64,000 nt of DNA from an uncultured Burkholderiales bacterium (GTDB lineage Bacteria > Pseudomonadota > Gammaproteobacteria > Burkholderiales > Burkholderiaceae_C), in the NCBI GenBank assembly GCA_903820745.1, contig CAIJIT010000013.1, positions 16,447-80,446 on the forward strand. Direction: 5' to 3'. The notes beneath the pieces were generated by a model that was not told the origin of the DNA, did not search any database, and saw only the letters and a list, made by a program, of their open reading frames with translations. Of this stretch, positions 16,788-27,422 are shown in pieces (positions within the stretch are counted from its first letter, which is position 1; the number at the start of each line of letters is the position of its first letter). A program made the position numbers and the translations under genes.

Positions 16788-17906
16788 ATGTCCGATGCTG
16801 CCCTGCTGACCACGCCCTTGCATTCGCTGCATATCGAACTCGGCGCCAAGATGGTTGCCTTCGGCGGCTACGACATGCCGGTGCAGTACAAGACCGGCGT
16901 GATGGCCGAGCACAAACATACCCGCGCTGCCGCCGGCCTTTTCGATGTCTCGCACATGGGTCAACTGCGTCTGGTCGGCGCACAGGCCGCGGCGGCGCTC
17001 GAAACGCTGGTGCCGGTCGATGTGATCGGCCTTGGCCTGTTCAAGCAGCGTTACGCCTTGTTTACCAATGAAACCGGCGGCATCCTTGACGATTTGATGA
17101 TTGCGCGCCGGCCTGACGACCTGTTCGTCGTCGTCAACGCCGGCTGCAAGGTCGCCGACATCGCCTATCTGCAAGCGCGCATCGGCGGCCTATGCGAGGT
17201 CATTCCGATGCCCGAGCGGGCGCTGTTGGCGCTGCAGGGCCCGCTGGCGGTCATCGCGCTGGCGCGGTTGAATCCTGCGGTGGCGGCGCTGACCTTCATG
17301 ACCGGCGGCTTCTTCGAACTCGACGGCATCCCCACCTTCTTGACCCGCTCAGGCTACACCGGCGAGGACGGCTTCGAGATTTCGGTCGGCGGCGATCAGG
17401 CGCAAAGCCTGGCGCGCAAGCTGCTGCAGCAGCCAGAAGTGCTGCCGATCGGCCTGGGCGCGCGCGATTCGCTGCGGCTTGAAGCCGGGCTTTGCCTCTA
17501 CGGACATGACATCAACGTCGATACTTCGCCGATCGAGGCTTCGCTGAGCTGGGCGATACAGAAGGTCAGGCGGCCCGGCGGCTCCAGAGCCGGCGGCTAT
17601 CCGGGTGCTGGGGTGATCGAGGCACAACTCGCGCAGGGCCCGGCGCGCAAACGCGTGGGCCTGATCAGCAGCGAGCGGATGCCAGTGCGTGAAGGCGCGC
17701 AACTGGTGGCGGCTGACGGCCGTCCGCTGGGCATCGTCACCAGCGGCACGCTGGGCCCCAGCGTCAACCAACCGGTGGCGATCGCTTATCTGCCGGCCGA
17801 GCATGCGAACATCGGCGCGCAAGTTTTTGCTTTGGTGCGCGACAAACGCACGCCAATGACGGTGACCGCGATGCCGTTCACACCGAATCGTTATGTTCGC
17901 AATTGA
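16788..17906 (+). CDS. gcvT: glycine cleavage system T protein (aminomethyltransferase)
   Basis: 372 residues. It moves the aminomethyl group from lipoyl-H protein to tetrahydrofolate, giving 5,10-methylene-THF and ammonia. Visible family blocks are [59 protein letters not shown] and the C-terminal [15 protein letters not shown] with [17 protein letters not shown] 16788 is chosen because the open frame upstream runs through the riboswitch and the protein begins as in homologues. First gene of gcvT-gcvH-gcvP under glycine control. Confidence 0.96.
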   Translation: MSDAALLTTPLHSLHIELGAKMVAFGGYDMPVQYKTGVMAEHKHTRAAAGLFDVSHMGQLRLVGAQAAAALETLVPVDVIGLGLFKQRYALFTNETGGILDDLMIARRPDDLFVVVNAGCKVADIAYLQARIGGLCEVIPMPERALLALQGPLAVIALARLNPAVAALTFMTGGFFELDGIPTFLTRSGYTGEDGFEISVGGDQAQSLARKLLQQPEVLPIGLGARDSLRLEAGLCLYGHDINVDTSPIEASLSWAIQKVRRPGGSRAGGYPGAGVIEAQLAQGPARKRVGLISSERMPVREGAQLVAADGRPLGIVTSGTLGPSVNQPVAIAYLPAEHANIGAQVFALVRDKRTPMTVTAMPFTPNRYVRN

Positions 17907-17925
17907 AATTTTCACTGGAGAAACC

Positions 17926-18303
17926 ATGAGCCTGATCAAGTACACCGAAGACCATGAGTGGGTCAAGACCGAAGCCGATGGCAGCGTCACCGTGGGCATC
18001 ACCGTCCATGCGCAGGACGCGCTGGGCGATGTGGTGTTTGTCGACCTGCCCGCGGTGGGCGCGAGCTTTGCGGCCAAGGATGTGGCAGGCGTGGTCGAGT
18101 CGGTCAAGGCCGCAGCCGATGTCTATATGCCGGTCAGCGGCGAGATCATCGAGGTCAACGAGGCGCTGCGCGACGACCCGGCGCTGGCCAATACCGATCC
18201 GCTGGGCGCGGGTTGGTTCTTCAAAGTCAAGTTGTCCGATGCGGCTCAGCTCGACGGCTTGATGGATCCAGCGGCTTACGACGAATTGGTCAAAAACAGC
18301 TGA
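17926..18303 (+). CDS. gcvH: glycine cleavage system H protein
   Basis: 125 residues, the lipoyl carrier that shuttles the aminomethyl group between P, T and L proteins. Lipoylation site is Lys61 in [14 protein letters not shown]; the N-terminal YTEDHEWV block is typical. ATG 17926 has GGAG at 17917-17920. It lies 19 bp after gcvT. A short hairpin (gggggaatccccc) just after the stop separates it from gcvP. Confidence 0.97.
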   Translation: MSLIKYTEDHEWVKTEADGSVTVGITVHAQDALGDVVFVDLPAVGASFAAKDVAGVVESVKAAADVYMPVSGEIIEVNEALRDDPALANTDPLGAGWFFKVKLSDAAQLDGLMDPAAYDELVKNS

Positions 18304-18398
18304 AGCGGGGGAATCCCCCAGCATTTCCCCTGCCTTGCGCCCGCGGTCCTCGACCGGCCATGGGCGATGGATTTTGTGCATCGATACCGAGGATTGCC

Positions 18399-21293
18399 AT
18401 GTTGATGTCTGCCCTGAAGCCGCTTGCAGCGCTTGAAAACGCTGGCGAATTCCAAGCCCGCCACATCGGCCCCGACGCGGCTGACGAAGCCGGCATGTTG
18501 TCGGTCATCGGTGCCGCATCGCGCCGGGCCTTGATCGATGCGATCGTCCCTAACAGCATCAAGCGCAGCGTGGCGATGGCGATGCTGCCGCCTGTCAGCG
18601 AGGCGCAGGCGCTGGCCGAATTGAAGGCGATCGCGGCGCAGAACCAGGTGCTGAAAAGCTATATCGGCCAGGGCTATCACGGCACGCTGACACCCGGCGT
18701 CATCCTGCGCAATATCCTCGAAAATCCCGCCTGGTACACCGCATACACGCCCTACCAGGCCGAGATTTCGCAAGGTCGGATGGAGGCGCTGGTCAACTTC
18801 CAGACCATGATCACCGACCTGACCGGCATGTCGATCGCCAATGCCTCGATGCTCGACGAAGCCACCGCAGCGGCCGAGGCGATGACGCTGGCAATGCGTG
18901 TCGGCAAGAGCAAATCACAGGTCTTTTTTGTCGCCGACGATGTGCTGCCGCAAACGCTGGAAGTGGTGCAGACCCGGGCCAGGCCGCTGGGCATCCATGT
19001 GCAGGTCGGCCCGGCCGCGGACGCGGGCAACAGCGGCTGCTTTGCCGCCTTGCTGCAATATCCGGGCGTCAACGGCGAGCTGCGCGGGCTGCAAGGTGCG
19101 GCCGATGCGCTGCATCGGCAAGGCGCTTTGCTGATCGCTGCGGCTGATCTGCTGGCGCTGACCTTGATCAAGTCGCCGGGCGAGCAAGGGGCCGACATCT
19201 GCGTGGGCAACAGCCAGCGCTTCGGCATGCCGATGGGCAATGGCGGACCACATGCCGCTTACATGGCTTGCAAGGACGAATACAAGCGCAGCCTGCCGGG
19301 ACGCTTGGTGGGCGTCAGCGTCGACGTGCATGGCCGGCCGGCCTACCGGCTGGCGCTGCAGACCCGCGAGCAGCATATCCGCCGCGAAAAAGCTACCTCG
19401 AACATCTGCACGGCCCAGGTGCTGCCGGCGGTCATCGCCAGCATGTACGCGGTCTACCATGGCCCAGACGGGCTCAAACGGATCGCGCAGCGCGTCGCCA
19501 CTTACGCCGCCATCCTGGCGCAGCGCCTGGAAGCATTGGGCTGGACCCTGGCGCATCGCTCGGCCTTCGACACGCTGCAGGTGCAGACCGGCGGCAAGAC
19601 CGAAGGCGTGATGTTGGCCGCCTTGCATGCGGGCATTAACTTGCGCCGCGCCTCCAACGACTCGGTCAGCATCTCGCTTGACGAAACCACCACCAGAAGC
19701 GAGTTGAAGGCGCTGCTGGCAGTCTTCTCGGGCGGGCGCGCTGTGGCAGGATTCGAGGCTTTCGAGAAAGGCATCAACGCGCTGATCCCGGCCGAGTTGC
19801 TGCGTGCATCGCCATACCTGACCCATCCGGTGTTCAACCGCTATCACTCCGAGACCGAAATGCTGCGCTATCTGCGCGGCCTGGCCGACAAGGACCTGGC
19901 GCTTGACCGCACGATGATCCCGCTGGGTTCTTGCACGATGAAGTTGAATGCGACCAGCGAAATGGTCCCCGTCACCTGGCCCGAGTTTGCCGATATTCAC
20001 CCGTTCGCGCCGCAAGACCAGATGCAGGGCTATGCGCTGCTTGACCGGCAGTTGCGTGACTGGCTCTGCCAGGCCACCGGCTATGCCGGGGTCTCGCTGC
20101 AGCCGAATGCCGGCTCGCAGGGCGAATATGCCGGCCTGCTGATCATCAAGGCCTTCCACGCGGCACAGGGCCAGAGCCAGCGCCGGATCTGCCTGATTCC
20201 CGAATCGGCCCATGGCACCAACCCGGCATCGGCGCAGATGGCCGGCATGACGGTGGTGGTGACCCGCTGCGGCCGCGACGGCAATATCGACCTCGACGAC
20301 CTGCGCGCCAAATGCGCGCTGCACAGCCAGGAACTGGCTGCCATCATGATCACCTATCCTTCGACCTATGGCGTCTTCGACCCGCAGGTCAAGGAAATCT
20401 GCGCGCTGGTCCATGCCCATGGCGGGCGGGTCTATGTCGATGGCGCGAACATGAATGCGCTGGTGGGCGTGGCCGCACCGGGTGAATTCGGCGGCGATGT
20501 CAGCCATCTGAACCTGCACAAGACCTTCTGCATCCCGCATGGCGGCGGCGGGCCTGGCGTCGGGCCGGTCTGCGTGGTCGCCGACCTGGTGCCTTATCTG
20601 CCGTCACATCGCACGGCCGGCATCGCATCGTTCGAGGCGATTGGCGCGATCTCGGCCGCGCCGCTTGGCAATGCGGCGGTGCTGCCGATCAGTTGGATGT
20701 ATATGCGGATGATGGGCGCAGAAGGCCTTCAGGCGGCGACCGAGATCGCGATCCTGTCGGCCAACTATGTCGCCGCGCGCCTGGCTGATGCTTATGAAAT
20801 CCATTTCAACAGCCAGATCGCCGGCATCAAGGGCGGCGGCGTGGCCCATGAATGCATTCTCGATCTGCGCCCGCTGAAGGAGTCAAGCGGCATCGGCGCC
20901 GAAGATGTGGCCAAGCGCTTGATCGATTACGGCTTCCATGCGCCGACGCTGTCATTCCCGGTGGCAGGCACCTTGATGGTCGAGCCGACCGAGAGCGAAT
21001 CCAAGGCCGAACTCGATCGTTTTTGCGACGCGATGCTGGCCATCCGCGCCGAGATCACCAAGGTCGAGCAAGGCATTTGGCCGATTGACGACAACCCGTT
21101 GGTCAAGGCGCCGCATACGGCGGAGTGTCTGCTCGGGGCTGACTGGCCGCATCGCTACAGCCGCGAAGAAGCGGCCTACCCCTTGCCAGGTCTGCGCCGG
21201 CAAAAATACTGGGTGCCCGTGGGCCGCGTCGACAATGTCTGGGGTGACCGCAATCTGTCCTGCAGCTGCCCGCCGATCAGCGATTATTCGTAA
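18399..21293 (+). CDS. gcvP: glycine dehydrogenase (decarboxylating), P protein
   Basis: 964 residues, the full-length single-chain form. It decarboxylates glycine with PLP and loads the remainder on H protein. The PLP Lys is about residue 708 in [17 protein letters not shown]; other landmarks are FQARHIGP near the start, [23 protein letters not shown] and the Gly-rich [12 protein letters not shown] 18399 has GAGG at 18389-18392; the longer upstream frame overlaps gcvH and is not used. The lipoamide dehydrogenase (L protein) is not in the window. Confidence 0.97.
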   Translation: MLMSALKPLAALENAGEFQARHIGPDAADEAGMLSVIGAASRRALIDAIVPNSIKRSVAMAMLPPVSEAQALAELKAIAAQNQVLKSYIGQGYHGTLTPGVILRNILENPAWYTAYTPYQAEISQGRMEALVNFQTMITDLTGMSIANASMLDEATAAAEAMTLAMRVGKSKSQVFFVADDVLPQTLEVVQTRARPLGIHVQVGPAADAGNSGCFAALLQYPGVNGELRGLQGAADALHRQGALLIAAADLLALTLIKSPGEQGADICVGNSQRFGMPMGNGGPHAAYMACKDEYKRSLPGRLVGVSVDVHGRPAYRLALQTREQHIRREKATSNICTAQVLPAVIASMYAVYHGPDGLKRIAQRVATYAAILAQRLEALGWTLAHRSAFDTLQVQTGGKTEGVMLAALHAGINLRRASNDSVSISLDETTTRSELKALLAVFSGGRAVAGFEAFEKGINALIPAELLRASPYLTHPVFNRYHSETEMLRYLRGLADKDLALDRTMIPLGSCTMKLNATSEMVPVTWPEFADIHPFAPQDQMQGYALLDRQLRDWLCQATGYAGVSLQPNAGSQGEYAGLLIIKAFHAAQGQSQRRICLIPESAHGTNPASAQMAGMTVVVTRCGRDGNIDLDDLRAKCALHSQELAAIMITYPSTYGVFDPQVKEICALVHAHGGRVYVDGANMNALVGVAAPGEFGGDVSHLNLHKTFCIPHGGGGPGVGPVCVVADLVPYLPSHRTAGIASFEAIGAISAAPLGNAAVLPISWMYMRMMGAEGLQAATEIAILSANYVAARLADAYEIHFNSQIAGIKGGGVAHECILDLRPLKESSGIGAEDVAKRLIDYGFHAPTLSFPVAGTLMVEPTESESKAELDRFCDAMLAIRAEITKVEQGIWPIDDNPLVKAPHTAECLLGADWPHRYSREEAAYPLPGLRRQKYWVPVGRVDNVWGDRNLSCSCPPISDYS

Positions 21294-21319
21294 AGAGCCC
21301 CGCGGCCCGCGATCAGGCC

Positions 21320-23536
21320 TTAACGCCAGGCGGGAAGCGGGGATTTAGGTTCCGGCATCGCTGCCATTTCCCTCATGATCGCCCTCACCCTGTAGGTATT
21401 GGCTTCCATGTCGGCCAGACCGGCCCGGTCCTTGTCCAGCGTATCAGCGGCCAAACCATGGCGCAGATTCGAGACGATGGCATAGCCATTGGCATAGAAG
21501 CCGTCAGGGCTGGTCTTGACCGAAATCCCGTAAGCCCATTGATCTCGACCCCGTACTGTCCCTGGTCCGATGGATGTAGATGCTTTCGGTCCGAAGGGAA
21601 TTGCCAACTCGAAGCCGGCAAACTTACTCCTGGGCAGGGGGAAAGGCTTGAGGGCCTCGGTATTTCGATAATTCAAGCTGAGGCGGTAGTCACCGAACCA
21701 ATGCTGGCTTGTCAGTCTGACGCCGCGGTCCCAGTTGTAGAACTGGCCCGCTTGGGCTTCCAGAAACCATTGCCCTTCGATCATGCTGTAGCGCGCCGAA
21801 GCCAAGCCGGTCTTGTGAATGATGGTATCCAGGGTAAAGCCACGCGTGTTGTCGGCCTGGTAATAGCCGCTCATACTGCTCAGTCGCAGACGCCCTCCCG
21901 GGCTCAGCCAAGCCAGATCGATTTGTCCCCCGTGATCGCTATGCTGAACATAGCCGACACTGGCCTGTGCCCAGATCCCCAGCGGCAGTTGCCGCTGGTA
22001 GGACAGATGGCTGTTCTCGACGCGATTGCGGATGCGCTGGTCCCCAAAGATGGCCTGTTTCTGGAAATCAGCGGTCTGCGAAAACGGCAGGGCCGTTGCC
22101 TGACCTTGCCATAACAGGCCTTTTGCCAGCGGCAATTCCCAGCCCAGATCAAGCCCGAGTGAATAGTCATACAAGCCATATTCGGTGCCAACGCGCTGGC
22201 TCAAGGCCAGACCGACCTCGAGCTGAGGTCTGATGGCTTCCCAGAATGCTTTGGGTGCAATCAACCAGCCTTGTTTCGGTGCCCGCGCGTCCCGGCCATC
22301 AGCCAGCGTCAGCGCCTGATAGCCATCGCACCAAGAAGCTCCGGCAAGGAATTTCTCGAGGCAATAATTATTGGTTTTGACGGTCAAAACCGGGTCCTGC
22401 AGATAGGTCAAGGCCAGTCGCAGGCTTTCGTCAGGCAGCGTCACCTTGCGCCAGCTTGCCAAGGCCACGCCCAAGGCATCGAGCCGGTTCTTTCGCCAGG
22501 CCAGCGGTTCAGCCTGGACAACCCAGCCGCTCTCATTGTCAAAACCAATGGAAATTGATGAGAAACCCTGTTTCCTCAATTGGGCCGCCAGCTGCTCAGC
22601 CCGGATTTCGGCGCTCTTGGGGCTTGCCAAGTCTTGTCGCAACGCCTGTGCAACGGCTGCAGGTTGCGCTGGCGCCAAGGGCTGCACCTCGATCGGCGCA
22701 GTGGCCTTGATGATTGGCGATGCAGCTGAATAATTCAAGGCCGAAACCGGAGCCGAGACGACGGACTTGCCGCTGCCGCTGGCCCTGGCCTGCCGGTCAA
22801 AGTAATAAACCAGGCCGCCACTGAGCTGCCAAGCCTGTTGGTCACTGCGGTGCGTGAACTTGCGGCTGGCACTGGCCTCGAAATCAAGACTCGTCGTCAG
22901 CGGCAAGGCATAACGCGCCCCGCCCCGCCATTCACGGCCATCATAGTCAGCCAGCAATTTCCAGCGCTCGCTCAGCAGCAGTTGACCGCTGCCGAAGACG
23001 CCATTCAACGGCTTAGCAAAGTAGTTGGCGGCAGGCCTTTTGGCATAGCCCAGGCTCAGGTCCAATGCACCAAAGCTGCTGGTCGCAACGCCGTAGTAGC
23101 TCTTGAATATCGCGGCCAAGCCGCCAAAGTCGATGGCGCCGAAAGCAATTCTCGTATTGCCAGGCAAGCGCAAAGGCAACTGGTATTTCGCACTCACAGA
23201 CAAATCACGCACACTTCCAGGGCATGGGGGAGTCCATGCGTCACATTGCAAGTCACCCTCAAACGCCAGTCTCGACCCCAGTTCTAGGCCAGGCAGCAGT
23301 CCGAAGCCGGCATTGATCGACCCGAAGGCACCAATTCCTGGATTAGCGCGGGTCATTTCCGGATTGTTATTGGTCAACGCTGCAGCCGCGGCCCCGTTGG
23401 GCACCACATCGGCATTCGGGGTATTGATGGCGCTGGTGAATCCGCCCGGGGCCAGTTGCGCTGCGGCTGGCATGGCAAACACTGCAGCAACCCAGAGCGG
23501 CCAGAAAGCTTGCTTAGGCATGAAAAAAGATTTCAA
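21320..23536 (-). CDS. YjbH-family outer-membrane/exopolysaccharide protein
   Basis: 738 residues with a signal peptide (FWPLWVAAVFAMPAAAQ). It starts with GGFTSAINTPNADVVPNG and goes on with alternating aromatic and polar strands, including GFGLLPGLELGSRLAFEGD, as in YjbH-domain beta-barrel proteins linked to exopolysaccharide export. No yjbEFG partners are nearby. TTG 23536 has GGAAA spaced four to six bases upstream; ATG 23521 would remove five residues but lacks a ribosome site. An intrinsic terminator ends only about 20 bp upstream of the start. Confidence 0.75.
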   Translation of the reverse strand: MKSFFMPKQAFWPLWVAAVFAMPAAAQLAPGGFTSAINTPNADVVPNGAAAAALTNNNPEMTRANPGIGAFGSINAGFGLLPGLELGSRLAFEGDLQCDAWTPPCPGSVRDLSVSAKYQLPLRLPGNTRIAFGAIDFGGLAAIFKSYYGVATSSFGALDLSLGYAKRPAANYFAKPLNGVFGSGQLLLSERWKLLADYDGREWRGGARYALPLTTSLDFEASASRKFTHRSDQQAWQLSGGLVYYFDRQARASGSGKSVVSAPVSALNYSAASPIIKATAPIEVQPLAPAQPAAVAQALRQDLASPKSAEIRAEQLAAQLRKQGFSSISIGFDNESGWVVQAEPLAWRKNRLDALGVALASWRKVTLPDESLRLALTYLQDPVLTVKTNNYCLEKFLAGASWCDGYQALTLADGRDARAPKQGWLIAPKAFWEAIRPQLEVGLALSQRVGTEYGLYDYSLGLDLGWELPLAKGLLWQGQATALPFSQTADFQKQAIFGDQRIRNRVENSHLSYQRQLPLGIWAQASVGYVQHSDHGGQIDLAWLSPGGRLRLSSMSGYYQADNTRGFTLDTIIHKTGLASARYSMIEGQWFLEAQAGQFYNWDRGVRLTSQHWFGDYRLSLNYRNTEALKPFPLPRSKFAGFELAIPFGPKASTSIGPGTVRGRDQWAYGISVKTSPDGFYANGYAIVSNLRHGLAADTLDKDRAGLADMEANTYRVRAIMREMAAMPEPKSPLPAWR

Positions 23537-23557
23537 GTAATTTCCGGAGTGGCAAGC

Positions 23558-23587
23558 AAAAAAACGGAGGCCAGGCCTCCGTTTTTT
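23558..23587 (-). terminator. symmetrical intrinsic terminator after the lipoprotein gene
   Basis: CGGAGGC (23565-23571) and GCCTCCG (23575-23581) form a seven-pair stem with loop cag, flanked by seven A residues on the left and six T residues on the right. It can therefore stop transcription in both directions. It follows the lipoprotein stop at 23619 and stands directly before the YjbH gene on the same strand. Confidence 0.88.
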
Positions 23588-23618
23588 GGTGACACGTTAG
23601 CGCCAAGTCAGCGAAGAC

Positions 23619-24344
23619 TCAACCGCCACCAGTTCCGCCAGTTCCGCCAGTTGGCGTACCCGGATTCGTCGGCACTGCCACATCAACGGCGGCAACAGCA
23701 GCAGCTTTCAGCGCCGGGGAAGCGTCTCCGGTCGCTGTGATGGCTTTGATCACCACCAGATTATCCAAGGCCTTGTCGGCAGCACTGCCTACCGTGAATC
23801 CGCCTCCAATAAGATCGGTACCTGCAACAATCGTAGGCAATCCAGCTGCAACCAAGGCCTTGTTCACCTCACCGATTACAGCAGTTTGTGCGACGGCAAC
23901 GTCATTCGTTGTCGGCGCATATGCCGGCAACAACAAACTTGCCACGTTAGGTGCATTTTTGCCAACCAACAGTCCTTGCACCAGAAGATTGGTGATCGGA
24001 TTGATGTTCACAGTGCCTTCGGTCAATGCGATCGAAGTCAAAGTCGTCACGACGGTTCCGACTGTCCTGACAGCAGAGACGATGCAAGGTGGCTTGCCAT
24101 TCGTCGCAGTGACGACGTAAGCACCATTCGAATCAGTTGTACTGGTTGTCACGACATTTGCGGTGCCTGAAATCGGCTGGCAAGTCACGGTCACAGTCGC
24201 ATTGGCCATCGCTGCACCGGTGGCTGCGATACCCTTCAAGACCGCGCCTGGAACGGCGCTACCGGCACCGCCGCCGCAAGCAACCAAGCTTGCAGCGAAC
24301 GCAAGCGCCAGAATATTGCGACTGAATTTACTTGATATTGTCAT
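23619..24344 (-). CDS. putative surface lipoprotein, Thr/Ala/Gly-rich
   Basis: 241 residues with a clear lipobox: signal peptide then LVACGGG, Cys at about residue 22. Residues ~35-105 (GVLKGIAATGAAMANATVTVTCQ ... SNGAYVVTATNGKPPCIV, given as ends) look like an Ig-like or carboxypeptidase-regulatory fold. The middle is Ala/Val-rich with a conserved-looking NPITNLLVQGLL, and the end is a Gly-Thr tail. AAGGA lies about seven bases before the ATG. I cannot name the function; similar lipoproteins decorate the outer membrane. Confidence 0.7.
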   Translation of the reverse strand: MTISSKFSRNILALAFAASLVACGGGAGSAVPGAVLKGIAATGAAMANATVTVTCQPISGTANVVTTSTTDSNGAYVVTATNGKPPCIVSAVRTVGTVVTTLTSIALTEGTVNINPITNLLVQGLLVGKNAPNVASLLLPAYAPTTNDVAVAQTAVIGEVNKALVAAGLPTIVAGTDLIGGGFTVGSAADKALDNLVVIKAITATGDASPALKAAAVAAVDVAVPTNPGTPTGGTGGTGGG

Positions 24345-24939
24345 GATTTATCCTTCGTTCATTCAATAAAAAAACAAGATTAGCGTGAAGTTATCTGCTC
24401 CACCATCCCCAAACACGATTGTTTGCATCACCATCCGTTTGCACTTCAAGTCCGCAGTGATCAGTACATTCAGATCCGTATCACACGCAGACAAGTTGCA
24501 CTCATGTCCGCGGCCCAATCACTGCAATCGATGACACGCCAAAACATTATTCAATAGTACATTGAAAATCAACAATCCCACGATCAAACCGAACTTACAA
24601 GCAAAAAATTGTCCGGAATGTTAGATCTTTCATACAGAGGGTGCCCATATATTTCCATGCCAGATCAACTGCACGATTCAAATCTGAAGCGATCATTCGT
24701 CTTGAACCCGCAATTCCGCTTGATTTGCAGCAATTCCCATGCAAAGCAAATCCATCGACTGCAAAGCAAGACCGTACCCAACGAGGCATCGCCACAATCT
24801 TTTGACCAAAGCCCAGTCAGCTCGAAACGAAGTCGGTGACTGCTCCAACAAAGTTAATTTAATTTTAACGCACAAAGCACATCAATCTGCATATATTGCC
24901 AAATCCTAGAAAAAATATTCTTGATTAATGCTTCACAGT
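24345..24939. other. AT-rich intergenic region of about 600 bases
   Basis: Clearly lower in GC than its neighbours. It contains the ribosome site of the lipoprotein gene at its left end, an inverted repeat gttaa-tttaatt-ttaac near 24853-24869 and an A/T-rich patch at 24908-24918 after the PdxA-like gene. Several short open frames occur on both strands but none has codon use or a ribosome site to support it. A small RNA gene cannot be excluded. Confidence 0.5.
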
Positions 24940-25971
24940 TCACTGTCGAACCAAGGACTTCTTGGCCACAGCCATGCGGCCCGCGATACGCAGCGCTTGT
25001 TCAAGCGCGCCGGTGTCGGCCTTGCCCTGACCGACGATGTCGAAAGCCGTGCCGTGCGCCGGCGTCGTAAAAATGGCGCTGAGCCCGGCGGTCACGGTGA
25101 CGCCCTTGTTGAAGCCAAGCAGTTTGGTCGCGATCTGGCCCTGGTCGTGGTACATCATCACCACGCCATCGTATTCGCCCTTCAAAGCCTTCAAAAAGAT
25201 CGTGTCGGACGAGACCGGGCCACTGCAGTTGATGCCTTGAGCCTGCAGTTTTTCAACCGCGGGCCTGATGATGGTGATTTCCTCGTCGCCGAACAGACCG
25301 CCTTCGCCGCAATGCGGATTGAGCGCCGCGACCGCAATGCGGGGATTTTCAACCCCGTTGGCACGCAAGGTGTTGTGGGCCAGGCCGACGGCCAGCGCGA
25401 TACGCTCGGGCGAGATCAGGTCGATGGCCTGGCGCAGCGAGATATGCGAAGTGACCCGGAAAGTGGCGAATTCCTTGATCACATTCATTTCGCCGAAGAA
25501 GCCTTTTTGTCCGGTCAAGGCCGCGAACATCTGGTGCTCGTCATGGTATTTCCAGCCGCCCAGGTGCAAGGCGGCTTTGTTCAGCGAGGCAAAGCAGATC
25601 GCGTCGAGTTCGCCCGCGCCGGCCAGATCAATCATATGCTTCAGGGTGTCACCGGTCAGGCGGCCGGACAGGGCCGACATCTCGCCGCGCGGGATCAGTT
25701 CGGGGTCGATATTGCCCAGATCGACGACGGCGATCGCCGGATCGGACCAGTCGATGTCGGCCAGTTGCTGATGACTGCGCCAGGCCGGTTGGACCCCGGC
25801 GTCCTTGCAGCCAAGCTCAAACACCCGGACGTCGCCAACCACTGCGATCCGGGCGACCTCATTCAAGACCTTCGAATCCAGCAATCGGGCGCAAATTTCC
25901 GGCCCGATGCCGGTCATGTCACCGAGCATCAGCCCGACCACCGGCAGTTCATTCAATGCGGCCGGCTTCAT
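24940..25971 (-). CDS. PdxA-family NAD-dependent dehydrogenase, probably catabolic
   Basis: 343 residues with the PdxA fold. Metal His residues are visible in RVTSHISL, AALNPHCGEGG and MMYHDQGQ; FTTPAHGTAFDIVGQG is also typical. Classical PdxA oxidises 4-phosphohydroxy-L-threonine in vitamin B6 synthesis. Here the gene ends an operon with an ABC importer and an MmgE/PrpD enzyme, which fits the catabolic PdxA2/TphB-type relatives that oxidise phospho-threonate/erythronate or cis-diols. Overlaps the PrpD gene by 4 bp. Confidence 0.82.
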   Translation of the reverse strand: MKPAALNELPVVGLMLGDMTGIGPEICARLLDSKVLNEVARIAVVGDVRVFELGCKDAGVQPAWRSHQQLADIDWSDPAIAVVDLGNIDPELIPRGEMSALSGRLTGDTLKHMIDLAGAGELDAICFASLNKAALHLGGWKYHDEHQMFAALTGQKGFFGEMNVIKEFATFRVTSHISLRQAIDLISPERIALAVGLAHNTLRANGVENPRIAVAALNPHCGEGGLFGDEEITIIRPAVEKLQAQGINCSGPVSSDTIFLKALKGEYDGVVMMYHDQGQIATKLLGFNKGVTVTAGLSAIFTTPAHGTAFDIVGQGKADTGALEQALRIAGRMAVAKKSLVRQ

Positions 25972-27374
25972 GCTGCAGACCTTGTCAAGGCGGCCATCAA
26001 ACCGTTGATTCGTGGCAGATGCTCGAAATCACGCACCATCTCGACCACCGCCTTGGCCTGGTGGGTCGGGAACTTGGCATAGTCGGCGTTCTCTAAGAAC
26101 TTGTTGGCAACTTCCTCATAACTCATCGGGTCAGCCGGGCTGCCTTTGCCGAAATCGGAACGGCCGGAGAGCTTGGTTCCGTCTGCAAGTTCGATGTCGA
26201 TCAGCGTTGTCATTTTGTGATAACCGGCCGCTTCGGCGTCGGCATCGACGACAAAATCGACTTTTTCGATCATCGCCCTGACATCAGGGCGCAGCACCAC
26301 TTCGTCGGTAAATTCACCGAGTCCCGCCCGCCCTTCGAGCAGCAGGATAGCCATGCAGAATTCCATCGAGAACTTGGCCTGCAACTCATTGCTCGGCCGA
26401 TGGTGGATCAGCGCGTTGGGCATATTGTGGTTGGTGCCGACGCGGACCCGGACGACATCGCTGGCTTGGATCTTGTGGGCGCGGATCAGCCGCAGCATTT
26501 CGGTCATGCCCGGATGGGTCAATGAGCCCGACGGATGGGGTTTGATCGAGACACCGGGCGAGGCGATCGTCCAGGGCGCACCGAGCTTGCCGGCAATCGA
26601 GGCGGCGTCATAGCCACCGCCCGCGGCGCTGAAGAAGCCGCGCGGCGCTTCGAGGATCTGGTCGGTTGCGGTCCAACCATAAGAGGCGAACTGGGCGGCG
26701 GTGACGCCGCTTTCGGACGACCTGCCGGCATGGAAGGGCTTGGTCATGGTGCCGAAGTTCTCGCGCAATCCGGCCGACTGGCTGCCGGCAATCGATAGTG
26801 CGCGGGCGATGGTGGCAGCGTCGAGCCCGAGCAGTTTTGCGCTGGCGGCGGCGGCCGCGAAAGTGCCGCAGGATCCGGTGGTGTGGAAACCGGTCTGGTA
26901 ATGGCGCGGGTTGATCGCCTCAGCGATCTTGCACTCGATCTCGACTCCCAGGTGGTAGGCCAACATCACTGCTTCGCCGCTCGCCTGCATTTGTTCGCCC
27001 ATCGCCAACGCGGCCGGCAAGGCGGGTGCCGTCGGATGGGTCAGCAGACCGTAGACCCGGTCGGTGGCCACCGCCAATTGGGTATCGTCGTAGTCGTCGG
27101 CATGGATCGCGACCCCGTTGGCAAAAGCGGCAAAGCGCGGAGCGACCTTCAGCCGGGTTCCGATCACCGTTGCGGCGCCCTGCCCCAGGTTGAGTTCGGA
27201 CAGGTGCAGATGCACCAGTTCACCGCATTGGGTCGCACCGCCGGAAAGCGCCAGGCCGAGGCCGTCGAGAATCGACTTCTTGCCCAGCGCGGTGACCTCG
27301 GCCGACAAATCGGCGGGTTTGGCGTCCTGGATGAATTCGGCAAGATAACGGGTCAGATGGGTAGTTGCAGTCAT
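25968..27374 (-). CDS. MmgE/PrpD family protein (2-methylcitrate dehydratase-like)
   Basis: 468 residues of the MmgE/PrpD fold, which includes 2-methylcitrate dehydratase, cis-aconitate decarboxylase and related lyases or isomerases of polycarboxylic acids. Recognisable blocks are DGLGLALSGGATQCGELVHLHL, HADDYDDTQ, HTTGSCGTFAAAAASAKLLGL and KPHPSGSLTHPGMTEMLRLI (as segments). Lacks a signal peptide. In an operon with an importer and a PdxA-like dehydrogenase, so the substrate is probably an imported hydroxy acid; its identity is unknown. Confidence 0.85.
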   Translation of the reverse strand: MTATTHLTRYLAEFIQDAKPADLSAEVTALGKKSILDGLGLALSGGATQCGELVHLHLSELNLGQGAATVIGTRLKVAPRFAAFANGVAIHADDYDDTQLAVATDRVYGLLTHPTAPALPAALAMGEQMQASGEAVMLAYHLGVEIECKIAEAINPRHYQTGFHTTGSCGTFAAAAASAKLLGLDAATIARALSIAGSQSAGLRENFGTMTKPFHAGRSSESGVTAAQFASYGWTATDQILEAPRGFFSAAGGGYDAASIAGKLGAPWTIASPGVSIKPHPSGSLTHPGMTEMLRLIRAHKIQASDVVRVRVGTNHNMPNALIHHRPSNELQAKFSMEFCMAILLLEGRAGLGEFTDEVVLRPDVRAMIEKVDFVVDADAEAAGYHKMTTLIDIELADGTKLSGRSDFGKGSPADPMSYEEVANKFLENADYAKFPTHQAKAVVEMVRDFEHLPRINGLMAALTRSAA

Positions 27375-27422
27375 GGTCTTCCTTCAATCGAGCCGCGAAG
27401 GGCTGCAGGGTTGATACGGATG

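Noticed and set aside
24595-24875. Short open frames in the AT-rich gap (60-76 residues)
   Set aside because: They overlap each other on both strands, have no ribosome sites and match no family I know.
24940-25971. Assignment as the vitamin B6 gene pdxA
   Set aside because: The fold is right, but the operon is catabolic and PdxA-like paralogues in such settings have other substrates.
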